Source of the DNA: Streptomyces longispororuber
Lineage (GTDB): Bacteria > Actinomycetota > Actinomycetes > Streptomycetales > Streptomycetaceae
DNA: 64,000 bases
Assembly (NCBI RefSeq): GCF_014656095.1
Contig: NZ_BNBT01000017.1
Coordinates: forward strand, 1-64,000
Direction of reading: 5' to 3'
Shown here: piece after piece, positions 26,973-35,265 of the stretch
Layout of the letters: each line of letters opens with the position of its first letter
How positions within the stretch are numbered: the first letter of the stretch is position 1
The notes under the pieces: generated by a model
Seen by the model: only the letters and a program-made list of their open reading frames with translations
What the model was told of the DNA's origin: nothing
Databases searched by the model: none
Position numbers and translations under genes: made by a program

Positions 26973-27719
26973 TCATTTCCGGACCGGCCGGAGGCCGGTG
27001 TCCCCTTCTCCCCGGGGCGGTGCCGGGGGCTCGGTGAGGGCGGCGGGGTCGATGCCGGGCGGGAGCGGGGGCAGCTTCTCGACGGCTTGCGACAGGGGTT
27101 GCCTGCCGCGGTAGTCCGCACTGCTCACAGCACACTGCCGGTTCGACCGCGCGCGAAGGACGTCGGCCACCCTGGTGTCCAGCAGGGCGAGACCTTCCGG
27201 CGCGTTGGTGATCGGGATGCCGGCGCACAGGTCGCTGACGGTGGTGTCGACGAGGGCGACCGCGCGGGGCTCGGGCGCCGTGCGAGTCGCTGCCGGGCCG
27301 GGTGGCGCGGGACGGGTGGCGGTGACCCCGCGGCGTCCCTCGCCGCGGAAGACGATGAGCTCCGGTCTCGGGAGTTCGAGCTGGGGGAAGCCGGGGCCGG
27401 GAGGCTCCGGGTGCAGTCCGAGGAGAGGCCCGTACTCCGCGACGAGCTGGTGGACGGGGTTGTCCGGGTCGTCGGCCGCCGCTTCGAGGCACGCGCTGAC
27501 GACCTCCCGGGAGGAGGGGACAGGGATCTGACGGGCGCGCACCACCGCCAGGCCGGGCACCCCCCGGTCGAGGGGGGTGGCGTCGGGGACACCGACGCAC
27601 TCTGCGGTGGACCGGGAGACCAGCATGAGGGGAGGGTTGTCATCCGGTGGGGCGGGGGCGGCTCCCAGGAGGCCGGCGGTGAGGAAGCCGAGGGTGACCA
27701 GAACAGCGCGTCTGTGCAT
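26973..27719 (-). CDS. Secreted protein, unknown function
   Basis: A 248-aa protein. ATG 27719 is preceded by AGGAGATGTC. The signal peptide MHRRAVLVTLGFLTAGLLGA ends near APA, followed by a Pro-rich secreted body. The mature protein has Cys in AECVGVPD, SACLEAA, DLCAGIP and NRQCAVSS (four Cys, possibly two disulfides). The ending is Pro-rich (KLPPLPPGIDPAALTEPPAP). There is no known domain. It belongs to the cluster of exported proteins between 26.9 and 32.9 kb and is separated from the next minus-strand gene by a strong hairpin. Confidence 0.65.
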   Translation of the reverse strand: MHRRAVLVTLGFLTAGLLGAAPAPPDDNPPLMLVSRSTAECVGVPDATPLDRGVPGLAVVRARQIPVPSSREVVSACLEAAADDPDNPVHQLVAEYGPLLGLHPEPPGPGFPQLELPRPELIVFRGEGRRGVTATRPAPPGPAATRTAPEPRAVALVDTTVSDLCAGIPITNAPEGLALLDTRVADVLRARSNRQCAVSSADYRGRQPLSQAVEKLPPLPPGIDPAALTEPPAPPRGEGDTGLRPVRK

Positions 27720-27887
27720 GACATCTCCTGAAGTTTAGGTACACATCGGGGTGTTGGTGGCTGTGGCTGTGGCTGTGGTTGTGGCTGCGCAAGCGAGTGG
27801 GCTGACGGTGTGTCATATGTTCGTCACCACAGGCGGGTGAGCCGATCGGAGACCGCGCCCGCCGGTAGGCGTCACTTCGCTGCTGGG

Positions 27888-27942
27888 GGCCGTGAGGTCG
27901 TGGAGGACTGCGCAAGGAGTCACCTCCACGACCTCGACGGCC
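27888..27942 (-). terminator. Long hairpin terminator
   Basis: Arms 27888-27906 (GGCCGTGAGGTCGTGGAGG) and 27923-27942 pair almost perfectly, with an 11-bp GGTCGTGGAGG core, around a 16-base loop. It lies 28 bases past the stop of the minus-strand gene 27971-29098. Confidence 0.7.
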
Positions 27943-27970
27943 TTCCGGGGACCTGCTCCACCGTGCCGTC

Positions 27971-29098
27971 TCAATTCAGCGGCACGGTCCAGGTCTCAAC
28001 CGGCTGCTTGCCCGGGACGAGCGAATTCTCCGCAGCCGCGGACTTCCGGTCCGCACGCAGACCCCGCTTCGACTCGGAGGCAGAAGCGCCGGTGCCGCCG
28101 TCCTTCTTGTCGCCGGAGTTTCCGGTGAGGGAGCCGGACTGGCTCTGCTGGTTGTTGTGTTCGCCCTGCTCGCCGTTCAGATTGCCCTGCTGCTGAGCGA
28201 GCTTCGGGCAGTTCTGCGAGTTGAACGCCTGGGCGATGAGCCTGCTGGAATTCGCCGTGGAGGGCGTGTGCATGGAGAAGTTCTCCAGCCGCTTTCCCGT
28301 GTCCTTGTTCGTCATGTCACCGGTGACGTTCGCCATGGCGAAGGAAGCGCCGAAGTGGAGCGTCCGGCCGGGGCGGACCCGGAATTCCTGGGTGGTGGTC
28401 TCGCTCGTGGTGCTGGTCCAGGACTTGGAGAACGTGGCGCGGAACGCGGCGGTGAAGCTGGCGCGCGCTCCGACGAGCACGGAGTCCGTGGCGCCGACGT
28501 GCGCGGTGTTCTGCCCGGTGGCGGTGGCGCTGGACTGCGAACTGGCCTTGCTCGTACTGGAGGAGTTGGCCTTGGCGCTGTGCGGCGACCAGGTCTGGTG
28601 GGTGCTCTCGGTCGCGTTCTGCTTGGTCGCCGAGCCGGTGACCTGAGCCGTGTCGTCCACGGTGACGGTGGCCGTGTTGTTGATGGTTCCCTCGAACATG
28701 GCGCTTCCGGAGATCTCTCCGCCGATGTTGTCGGTGGAGGACGACGTCAGTTCGGCCTCCTTGGTGATGACGATCGTGTCATCGGTGCAGTTCTCGACCA
28801 CGTTGCCCACCGAGACCAGGGCGGTGTTGTACTCCTTCTTCTCCTTCAGCTCGAAGACGCACGGCGACGGCTTGCCGGCCGCCGGTTCGCACTCTTCGAG
28901 CACCTTCCGGTAGTCCTTCAGCTCGCGGTTGCCGTGGTAGGCGCGGGCCTCGGGCAGAGGGGGCAGTTCCACCGAGTCGCTGCTGGCGGAATTGGCGTGG
29001 GCCGGCGAGGTCAGCAGGCCCAGGTTCAGGCAGAAGAGCGCGGCGAGGGCGACCCCACGGCGGACGGATCGGGGCGTGGGGGAGTTCAGTTCGGACAC
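27971..29098 (-). CDS. Secreted protein with aerolysin-like (ETX/MTX2-type) features
   Basis: A 375-aa protein with a signal peptide ending SPAHA-N near residue 34. After a Cys-containing N-terminal part (SPCVFELKE, VENCTDD), the middle third is an alternating Ser/Thr-rich stretch (SSSTSKASSQSSATATGQ), then AFRATFSKSWTSTTSETTTQ and FRVRPGRTLHF. That pattern, a polar amphipathic hairpin followed by W-x-S/T-rich strands and a PG-x-x-x-x-F strand, is typical of aerolysin/ETX-MTX2 beta-pore formers. The tail is Gln/Ser/Asn-rich. The start is GTG 29098. The pore-forming role is inferred; a structural or adhesion role is possible. Confidence 0.6.
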   Translation of the reverse strand: MSELNSPTPRSVRRGVALAALFCLNLGLLTSPAHANSASSDSVELPPLPEARAYHGNRELKDYRKVLEECEPAAGKPSPCVFELKEKKEYNTALVSVGNVVENCTDDTIVITKEAELTSSSTDNIGGEISGSAMFEGTINNTATVTVDDTAQVTGSATKQNATESTHQTWSPHSAKANSSSTSKASSQSSATATGQNTAHVGATDSVLVGARASFTAAFRATFSKSWTSTTSETTTQEFRVRPGRTLHFGASFAMANVTGDMTNKDTGKRLENFSMHTPSTANSSRLIAQAFNSQNCPKLAQQQGNLNGEQGEHNNQQSQSGSLTGNSGDKKDGGTGASASESKRGLRADRKSAAAENSLVPGKQPVETWTVPLN

Positions 29099-29295
29099 AG
29101 GGACTCCAAGGTAGTGCGGGGATGGGGAAGTTGGGTCGAACGGGCGGTCGGCGGGAGTGTCCGTCGGCGAGGATGTTCCGTGCCGTCCGCCCATGACCAA
29201 GAGCACGCCGAGCACTGCCGGTTGGGCCCGCACGCGAGGGCGGGCGCTGCGCAGTCTCGTAGTGCGTGTGTGCGTGTGTGCGTGTGTGGCTGGGT

Positions 29296-29324
29296 GGGGC
29301 CTGAGGGAACAACCCCCAGGCCCC
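29296..29324 (-). terminator. Hairpin terminator
   Basis: GGGGCCTGAGGG at 29296-29307 pairs with 29313-29324 (one bulge) around AACAA. It is just past the stop of the minus-strand small secreted gene at 29335. A TGTGTGCG simple repeat at about 29263-29290 lies further along. Confidence 0.65.
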
Positions 29325-29334
29325 GTACGTCACT

Positions 29335-29616
29335 TCAGTGGCAGGTGTCCTCGCAGTCGCCCGGGTTGTCCCAGCGCTGGTCCTCGCGGGTGGGGACCAC
29401 CGTGTCGGCGTAGGCGCACCGGTCTTCCTCGCGGAGGAAGTACCAATAGGCTTCGTCGTCCTGCACCGGCCTGAAATCCTTCGGGTCGCACGGGTCCACC
29501 AGGCCCAACACGCGGTGCTGGGGCGGCTTTTCGGCGTGCGCGGCGGCGACGGCTTCACCGGTGAGGGAAGCCGTGGCGAGCGCCACGGATACGAGTGTGG
29601 TCAGCAGAAGGCGCAT
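29335..29616 (-). CDS. Small secreted Cys-containing protein
   Basis: A 93-aa protein. The ATG at 29616 has AAAGGAG eight bases upstream. The signal peptide MRLLLTTLVSVALATASLTG ends near VAAAHA. The mature part is acidic and aromatic (DDEAYWYFLREEDR) with four Cys (DPCDPKD, DRCAYAD, GDCEDTCH) that could form two disulfides. The family is unknown. It is divergent from the lectin-like gene across a 254-bp region holding a 9-bp inverted repeat, so the two may share control. Confidence 0.65.
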   Translation of the reverse strand: MRLLLTTLVSVALATASLTGEAVAAAHAEKPPQHRVLGLVDPCDPKDFRPVQDDEAYWYFLREEDRCAYADTVVPTREDQRWDNPGDCEDTCH

Positions 29617-29655
29617 GTGAAGCGCTCCTTTCGGGAGTTGAGCGAACGCGAACAC

Positions 29656-29680
29656 CAGACGCCGCGTCAGACGGCGTCTG
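29656..29680. promoter_or_regulatory. Inverted repeat between divergent secreted-protein genes
   Basis: CAGACGCCG and CGGCGTCTG, a perfect 9-bp inverted repeat with a 7-base spacer, is centred between the divergent genes at 29616 (-) and 29871 (+). It is a candidate operator; no regulator gene is next to it. Confidence 0.45.
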
Positions 29681-29870
29681 CTGTGCATCCCGCGGATGAG
29701 AAGCGGGTGCGCACTGAGCATCACCCCTGTTTCACCGACGCGCCATTCGAGCCTGCCGTACGGGGCAATTGACGCCCCAACAGTCCTCTCGCGGTGCGGT
29801 ACCGGAGAAGTCGGCGCTAAATGTCCTCAAGGCACGGACGCCTCAACTCCCCACTGTGAAAGGAGACATC

Positions 29871-30323
29871 ATGCGCCTGTCCGTCTTCGCCTTCGTCTTC
29901 GGCCTGGCCGTCGGCGTGCCACCGCCCGCACTGGCGGCCGCGGCGGAAGGGGAAGTGAAGCCCGCCTGCGCCTCTCACAAGGCGCAATGGACACTCAAGA
30001 AGGGAGAGTTCGTTCAGTCGCCGAGCAAGAAGGTGACGCTCACCATGGGATCCATGGGTGATCTCGTACTCAAGGGTCCCGACGGCAAAGAGCTGTGGAC
30101 CACCTTCGGAAAAGGTGACACCACGACCGATCACGCCGTGCTCGAAACGAACGGCGAGATGACGGTCCGGGTGATCGGCAAGAACAACACCCCGGAGACG
30201 GTCTGGACTTCCGGGTCCGGCAGCGACCTCTACAAAGAGGCGGCACTTGAGATCTGCGACGACGCCTCCCTGCGCATCGTCAGTGGTCCCAACCTGCTGT
30301 GGGGTATTTCGCCGGCCACCTGA
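29871..30323 (+). CDS. Secreted B-lectin-like (GNA-type) protein
   Basis: A 150-aa protein. ATG 29871 has a strong AAAGGAGA. The signal peptide MRLSVFAFVFGLAVGVPPPA ends at about residue 23. The mature part follows the bulb-lectin pattern: LKKGEFVQSPSKKVTLTMG, then GDLVLKGPDGKELWTTFGKG, then AVLETNGEMTVR and PETVWTSGSG, that is, repeated (G)DLVL...DG..LW-T blocks. The mannose-binding QxDxNxVxY motif is not intact, so sugar specificity is open. Two Cys (PACASH, EICDDAS) may bridge the ends. It is first gene of a rightward run of three secreted proteins. Confidence 0.7.
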   Translation: MRLSVFAFVFGLAVGVPPPALAAAAEGEVKPACASHKAQWTLKKGEFVQSPSKKVTLTMGSMGDLVLKGPDGKELWTTFGKGDTTTDHAVLETNGEMTVRVIGKNNTPETVWTSGSGSDLYKEAALEICDDASLRIVSGPNLLWGISPAT

Positions 30324-30482
30324 GCGGCCTCGGTCAGCGGGTACGGGAGGCCTGCCAGGAGCCATGCCGACCGGCCCCCGTACCCCCTGCCGCATTCCCC
30401 TACCGCCGTACGCGTACTCGCCTACGGCCAGTTGCCCAGAAACCACATCCCAGCACCACATCCCAGAACCAAAGGAGAAAAC

Positions 30483-31139
30483 GTGGACAGCCGCAGAATC
30501 GTCGCAATCTTCGTTCCCTTCATGCTGACGGCCGGGATGCTCGGCGCCTCAGCGGTTGCCGCCGCGAAGCCGGAGGCGTCGAACGGCGCTTCCCCCGGCA
30601 TGGCGGTGGCGAAGGCGGACCCCTCGGCCTCGTACTCCCTCGCCCCCTCGCCGGTACAGGCTTCGGCGGCGCCGGTGACGGATCCGTCGGTGAGCCATCC
30701 TCCCGTGACGCAGGAGAACCCGTGCTCCGGCAAGGCTCAGTCCCCGGCCTGTGAGAGGAAGAACGGCGTGGACGAACGCCTCAAGGCGTGCCCGCCCGCC
30801 GCGACCGCCCCGGCGTCACCGCAATCCGGGGCCAGTCCGGCAGCCAGCCCCTCCGGAGAGCCCTCACCCTCCGGCTCGCCCGCCTCCCCCGGGGCCGCGG
30901 GCGACCCGCACATCTCGCCGTGCATGGACAAGGTGATGGGGCTTCAGGACGCCCACACGCACCAGCAGTCCTACCAGGACGCCCTGCAGTCGAAGGTCAC
31001 GGGCTTCCAGGAGAACCAGAAGCAGCGGGACACCTCGTTCGCCGACGCGCTGTCGGGTCTCTGCTCCATCCCGATGTCGATCGCGGCGACCGTACCGCCG
31101 GACGTCACACGGTTCGATCCGAAGGGCAGCTTCTGCTGA
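30483..31139 (+). CDS. Secreted protein with Pro/Ser-rich linker and helical end
   Basis: A 218-aa protein. The start is GTG 30483 with AAAGGAGAAAAC. The signal peptide is DSRRIVAIFVPFMLTAGMLG, ending near VAAAK. A Cys pair region (NPCSGKAQSPACERK) is followed by a Ser/Pro/Gly linker (SPAASPSGEPSPSGSPASPG). The last 75 residues look like one helical domain with Gln/Asp-rich heptads (DAHTHQQSYQDALQSKVTGF) closed by Cys in GLCSIP and a C-terminal GSFC. Function is unknown. It lies between the lectin-like gene and the jelly-roll protein on the same strand. Confidence 0.65.
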   Translation: MDSRRIVAIFVPFMLTAGMLGASAVAAAKPEASNGASPGMAVAKADPSASYSLAPSPVQASAAPVTDPSVSHPPVTQENPCSGKAQSPACERKNGVDERLKACPPAATAPASPQSGASPAASPSGEPSPSGSPASPGAAGDPHISPCMDKVMGLQDAHTHQQSYQDALQSKVTGFQENQKQRDTSFADALSGLCSIPMSIAATVPPDVTRFDPKGSFC

Positions 31140-31212
31140 CCGCGGTGCGCGGCCCGGAACGGCGCGACACCCCACAGGTGTCGCGAAGCACTCAACGATG
31201 GAAGTGGGTCAA

Positions 31213-32847
31213 GTGAGACAGAAGACAAGCCTGAGGGCTCTCGTAGCGGTAGGCACCATGGTGACCTGCCTCTCGGCAGGGACGGTCCCCGTGGGGGCGG
31301 CCCCGACGCCGCCGCAGCTGGAAGCGAAGGAAGTGGACGTACCGGTCGTCAACGGTTCCTTCGACCAGCCGCGTATCGCGCCCGACCCCAAGAAGCAGGA
31401 CTGGGAGCAGGAACACTACGGCAAGGGCGAACTGAAGCCCTGGTACTGGGGCCGAACCGAGCCGAACTCAGCGGCCGGCGTGGTCGTCGCGGCGGGAACG
31501 CATCGAGCGGGCCGCGCGGACGGCAAGCAGGCGGTGCGCGTCGACGCCCTGCTCGACGCGGACGGCAATCTCGCGCAGGAACAGCTCAAGACGCGGCTGT
31601 GGGACGTCCGCAAGGGCTCCCGGGTGACCGTGTCCTTCGACTACTCGCCGACGACCGACGCCAAGAAGTGCACGTCGACCGGCGCGGAGGAGCAGCGCAA
31701 GGAACTCGGGCTCCAGATGCGCGTCGACGGCAAAGCGGCCTGGCAGGAGACGGTCGCCGCACCGACGTTCGGCAAGATCACCAACGCCGAGAAGAAGGAG
31801 GTGGAGGTCGGCAAGCCCAACTGGAAGAGGGCCACGTACGAGTTCACCGCCGAGGCCGACCACCCCGAGGTGGCCTTCGCCCTGCCCGACGTGAAGTACG
31901 GCAAGGACAAGGGGAAGACGGTCGCGAAGGAGTGCCACCCCATGATCGCCGCTGTGGCGGCACGGCAGCGGCCCATCGAGGTCGACAAGAGCCACCGCAA
32001 GCACACCCTCCCCCCGGCTCAGGCCTTCAAGGGCAACGACCGCTCGGACGTCGGCACGGTGCTGGGGGCATGCGGGAACAGTAGTAACGCCTGCACGTTC
32101 ACCCTCAACCAGCGGTACTCGTACGGCTACTACGACCGGCCGCGGCCGGTGGGCGAGGTCTACGAGAACTGCACCTTCGGCGAGGACGGCACGGCGGCGG
32201 CCCTGCGGGACAAGAGGAAGGTCGTCTACCGCGAGAGGTCCTTCGACAGCGGGACACAAGCGGGGAACACCCAGTTCCTCGACTCCAGCTCGCACGACGG
32301 GCTGACCGAGCAGGACCTGAGCCATGACGTCTCGCACGCCGCGCCGTCGCAGGGTCCCACCAAGGTCCCGGCGGACCCTTCCCAGGCGACGGCCGGCAAG
32401 GCGGCGGTGCACTTCGCGGCGGCGTACGAGGCAGTGCGCGACCAGCCGTGGCAGTGGTCGCGGACGGTCACACGCGACATCGACGTCATCACGCCGAAGA
32501 ACCACGCGAGCTGGGTGGAGGTGTCCGCCGCCCGTGAGCGGGCCGACGGCCACTACACTGTCACGAGCACGGACGCGGGGGAGAAGACCGTCCACCGGCT
32601 GTTCATCACCTACGACGGCCCTTCCCGCATCACCTCCGACCGCGTCTTCCAGCGGCACGGCACCCTTTCGCCCACGGAGATCGAGCGGTGCAAGACCCAC
32701 CGGCCGCTTCCCTACACCCCGGAGAAGGATCCGGTGGTGCCCTACGACCCCAAGGACGGAGACGTGACCGACGAGTCCCTCACTCCGGGAACGGCTGTCG
32801 GCGTACGACCCGGGCCGTCGCCGTCGCCGTCGGCGTCGGCCAAGTGA
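31213..32847 (+). CDS. Secreted jelly-roll plus aerolysin-like-region protein
   Basis: A 544-aa exported protein. The signal peptide lies within the first 30 or so residues (ALVAVGTMVTCLSAGTVPVG). Residues 45-200 resemble a galactose-binding jelly roll of DUF642/CBM type (VVNGSFDQP, KGSRVTVSFDYS, HPEVAFALPDV). The second half has Cys-framed CTFTLNQRYSYGYYDRPRP, GEVYENCTFG, then PWQWSRTVTRDIDVITPKNH with PGxxxxW-like strands that mirror the Cys and W/T-rich segments of the protein at 27971. The tail is a Pro/Ser end. GTG 31213 has GGAAGTG upstream; ATG 31198 lacks one. The role is inferred to be carbohydrate or cell-surface binding. Confidence 0.6.
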   Translation: MRQKTSLRALVAVGTMVTCLSAGTVPVGAAPTPPQLEAKEVDVPVVNGSFDQPRIAPDPKKQDWEQEHYGKGELKPWYWGRTEPNSAAGVVVAAGTHRAGRADGKQAVRVDALLDADGNLAQEQLKTRLWDVRKGSRVTVSFDYSPTTDAKKCTSTGAEEQRKELGLQMRVDGKAAWQETVAAPTFGKITNAEKKEVEVGKPNWKRATYEFTAEADHPEVAFALPDVKYGKDKGKTVAKECHPMIAAVAARQRPIEVDKSHRKHTLPPAQAFKGNDRSDVGTVLGACGNSSNACTFTLNQRYSYGYYDRPRPVGEVYENCTFGEDGTAAALRDKRKVVYRERSFDSGTQAGNTQFLDSSSHDGLTEQDLSHDVSHAAPSQGPTKVPADPSQATAGKAAVHFAAAYEAVRDQPWQWSRTVTRDIDVITPKNHASWVEVSAARERADGHYTVTSTDAGEKTVHRLFITYDGPSRITSDRVFQRHGTLSPTEIERCKTHRPLPYTPEKDPVVPYDPKDGDVTDESLTPGTAVGVRPGPSPSPSASAK

Positions 32848-32879
32848 CACCGGCTCCTGGAACGGCGTAAGGCCATACC

Positions 32880-32920
32880 GGTGGGGCGGGGCGCGGTGGA
32901 GACACCCGCCCCGTCCCACC
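32880..32920. terminator. Bidirectional hairpin terminator
   Basis: GGTGGGGCGGGGCG at 32880-32893 pairs with 32907-32920 (one G-T pair). It lies between convergent genes ending at 32847 (+) and 32969 (-) and separates the secreted-protein group from the biosynthetic cluster. Confidence 0.75.
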
Positions 32921-32968
32921 CCGGCCGAGCGGGACGGTGCCGACGCGGCGCCGGAGCCGGTGGCGGTC

Positions 32969-34372
32969 CTACTCGGGGCGCACCTCGTCGGTCTGCGAAG
33001 CGCTCGGCGACGGTGGGCCCCCCGGGCGCGCAGCGGCCGAGTGCACCGGGTCAGCGTGGTCGAGGACCATCTCCGGCGGCTGCCGGCGGAACATCCCGGT
33101 GAGCCAGGCGAGGTAGACCAGGCCGCAGGTCAGCCAGACGCTGCCGATGAGGAGCGCGTGCTCGTCGAGCCGGCTCAGCAGCCAGGCGCAGACGGCGGCT
33201 CCGACGGCCGGGATGACCAGATAGCCGAGAGCCGGCCGCCGCCGGCCGCTGCGGAAGTACAGCACGATGGGGCAGAGGTTCACGGCCGTGAAGGCGGTGA
33301 AGGCCCCGAAGTTGATGAAGGAGGTGGACGTCTCCACGTCCAGCGCGATGGCGACCAGGCCGATCGCGCCGGCGAGCAGGATGTTGAGGACGGGGGTGAG
33401 GAACCGGCTGCTGACGCGGGCGAAGACCCGGGCGGGCAGCACGCCGTCCCGGCCCATGGCGTACAACAGCCGGGAGACGCTGGCCTGCGCGGCGATACCG
33501 GACGCGAACTGGGTGACGACGAGTCCGGCGAGGAAGACGGAGGAGAAGAGCCGCCCGCCGATCAGCCGGGCCAGGTCCAGGGCGGCCGAGTCCACGTGCC
33601 GGAAAACCCCTCCGGGGTGCGCGAGTTGCGTGGCGTAGGCGACGAGGAGGTAGATCCCTCCACCGATGAGAACGGTCAGCATGATGGCGCGTGGCACGTT
33701 CCGGACCGGGTCGACGGCCTCTTCGGTCAGTGTCGTGACGGCGTCGAAACCGAGGAAGGAGTAGGCGGCGATGGCCGCTCCCGTGGTGATGCCCGCGAAG
33801 GTGCTCTCCTCGCCGAAGAAGGGCGTGGTGCTGATCAGCGAACCGCCCTGGTCGGCCGTCCGGCTGAAGGACAGGCCGACGAAGCAGGCGAGGACCAGGA
33901 GTTGGAAGCCGACCAGGATCAGATTGGCGCGGGCGGCGACCTTGATGCCCAGAATGTTCAGGGCCGAGGTGGCGGAGATGAACGCCACGATCCATATCCA
34001 TTCCGGTACGCCGGGGAACTGGGCGGAGAGAAAGGAAGCGCCGATCAGCCATATGACCATCGGCAGGAAGAAATAGTCGAGAAGGGCCGTCCAGCCCACG
34101 AGGAAACCGAAGCGGCCGTCGACGGCCTTGCGTACGTAGGTGTAGGCCGAGCCGGACACCGGATATTCCTGGGCCATCCTGCTGTAGCTGCGGGCGGTGA
34201 ACAGCATGGCGGCGAACGCCAACAGATAAGCGGTGGGAACGGCACCCCCCGTCGTCTCGGCCAGCACGCCGAACGTGCCCAATATGATCATGGGGGCGAG
34301 ATAGGCGAGACCGAAGAACGTCAGTGACCTGGTGTGCAGTGTGCGGGAAAGGCGCCGCGGGGGGTTGGGCAT
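32969..34372 (-). CDS. APC-family amino-acid/polyamine permease
   Basis: A 467-aa transporter with about 12 spans. Helix 1 carries the substrate-binding glycine unwound segment (AYLAPMIILGTFGVL), then SRMAQEYPVSGSAYTYVRKA, the classic APC loop. The C-terminal tail is hydrophilic. In the Puu system the equivalent is the putrescine importer PuuP, and this gene sits beside a C26 hydrolase and within reach of a GS-like and a class III aminotransferase gene. ATG 34372 has AGAGAGG upstream. It is last gene of the leftward cluster and probably imports an amino-acid or amine precursor. Confidence 0.85.
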   Translation of the reverse strand: MPNPPRRLSRTLHTRSLTFFGLAYLAPMIILGTFGVLAETTGGAVPTAYLLAFAAMLFTARSYSRMAQEYPVSGSAYTYVRKAVDGRFGFLVGWTALLDYFFLPMVIWLIGASFLSAQFPGVPEWIWIVAFISATSALNILGIKVAARANLILVGFQLLVLACFVGLSFSRTADQGGSLISTTPFFGEESTFAGITTGAAIAAYSFLGFDAVTTLTEEAVDPVRNVPRAIMLTVLIGGGIYLLVAYATQLAHPGGVFRHVDSAALDLARLIGGRLFSSVFLAGLVVTQFASGIAAQASVSRLLYAMGRDGVLPARVFARVSSRFLTPVLNILLAGAIGLVAIALDVETSTSFINFGAFTAFTAVNLCPIVLYFRSGRRRPALGYLVIPAVGAAVCAWLLSRLDEHALLIGSVWLTCGLVYLAWLTGMFRRQPPEMVLDHADPVHSAAARPGGPPSPSASQTDEVRPE

Positions 34373-34563
34373 GGTCTTTGCCTCTCTGGCGTGTCCGGGT
34401 GAGAAAACACGATGTCGAAGCTCATTGCCCTGGTGTTGCTTTCCTTCGGCGCCATGCTCCTCGGGCCCGATCGCCCCGGGCTTCTGTGCTACCGGCAGGG
34501 TGCGGTCAACGTTAGTCGGTCACCTGATGCACGGCGTGGCCGGTTGCGCTGTTCGGGTGACGC

Positions 34564-35265
34564 CTACGAGATGGTGGGGATGACGGCTCGTAAGAATCCC
34601 TTGATGAGCTGGAAGCCGTTGGCCACCTCGGGGTGCCACTGCACGCCGAGCACCCAACCGGCGTCGGCGGGCAGCTCGATCGCCTCGACGACGCCGTCGG
34701 CGGCGTACGCCGAGGGCAGCAGACGACGGCCGAGGCGGTCCACGGCCTGGTGGTGGTACGTCGGGACGTCGGTGGGGGCGGGCATGAGTTCCGCGCACCG
34801 GGTGCCCGGTACCGGAGTGACCCGATGGCAGCCGAACACGCCGGGAGCCGAGCCGTGGCCCTCCACGTGCTGGAGGAGGGTGCCACCGAGGGCGACGTTG
34901 ATCAGTTGCATGCCGCGGCAGATGCCCAGCAGCGGGACCCGTAGGGCCAGTGCCACGTGGATGAGGGCCAGTTCCCACGCGTCACGGTGCGTCGCGGGCG
35001 GGCCCGTGCGCGGATCGGGGACGGCGCCGTACCTGGCCGGCTCCACGTCGGGCCCGCCGGACAGGATGAGCCCGTCGAGCCGTGCCAGAGCGGACGGCGC
35101 GTGGCACGGTCCGTCCGGTGGCAGTATCACCGCGACGCCGCCCGCGGCTTGGACCAGTTCCGGGTAGCCGGCGGGCAGCAGGGCGGCCCGCCGCCCGCGC
35201 CACGCGCCCCAGCGCGCATCCGCCTCCCAGTAGGTGCTGATGCCGATCAGCGGCCTCAGCGCCAT
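34564..35265 (-). CDS. Peptidase C26 gamma-glutamyl hydrolase, PuuD-like
   Basis: A 233-aa class I glutamine amidotransferase-like hydrolase. The nucleophile is Cys116 in GICRGMQLINVALGG; LILSGGPDVEPARYG is the oxyanion-side loop and the His/Glu pair is in GVQWHPEVA. In the Puu pathway such enzymes cut the gamma-glutamyl group from an amide. Here the obvious source of that amide is the GS-like gene 9 kb upstream in the same operon. The start overlaps the CoA-transferase end by 10 bases. Codon 225 is TTA (34591-34593), rare in this genus. Confidence 0.85.
   Translation of the reverse strand: MALRPLIGISTYWEADARWGAWRGRRAALLPAGYPELVQAAGGVAVILPPDGPCHAPSALARLDGLILSGGPDVEPARYGAVPDPRTGPPATHRDAWELALIHVALALRVPLLGICRGMQLINVALGGTLLQHVEGHGSAPGVFGCHRVTPVPGTRCAELMPAPTDVPTYHHQAVDRLGRRLLPSAYAADGVVEAIELPADAGWVLGVQWHPEVANGFQLIKGFLRAVIPTIS

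Noticed and set aside
26721..27731. A 336-codon plus-strand frame over the secreted protein gene at 26973-27719
   Set aside because: The opposite-strand frame has a signal peptide and an AGGAGAT ribosome site; this one has neither and reads as Arg/Gly low complexity.
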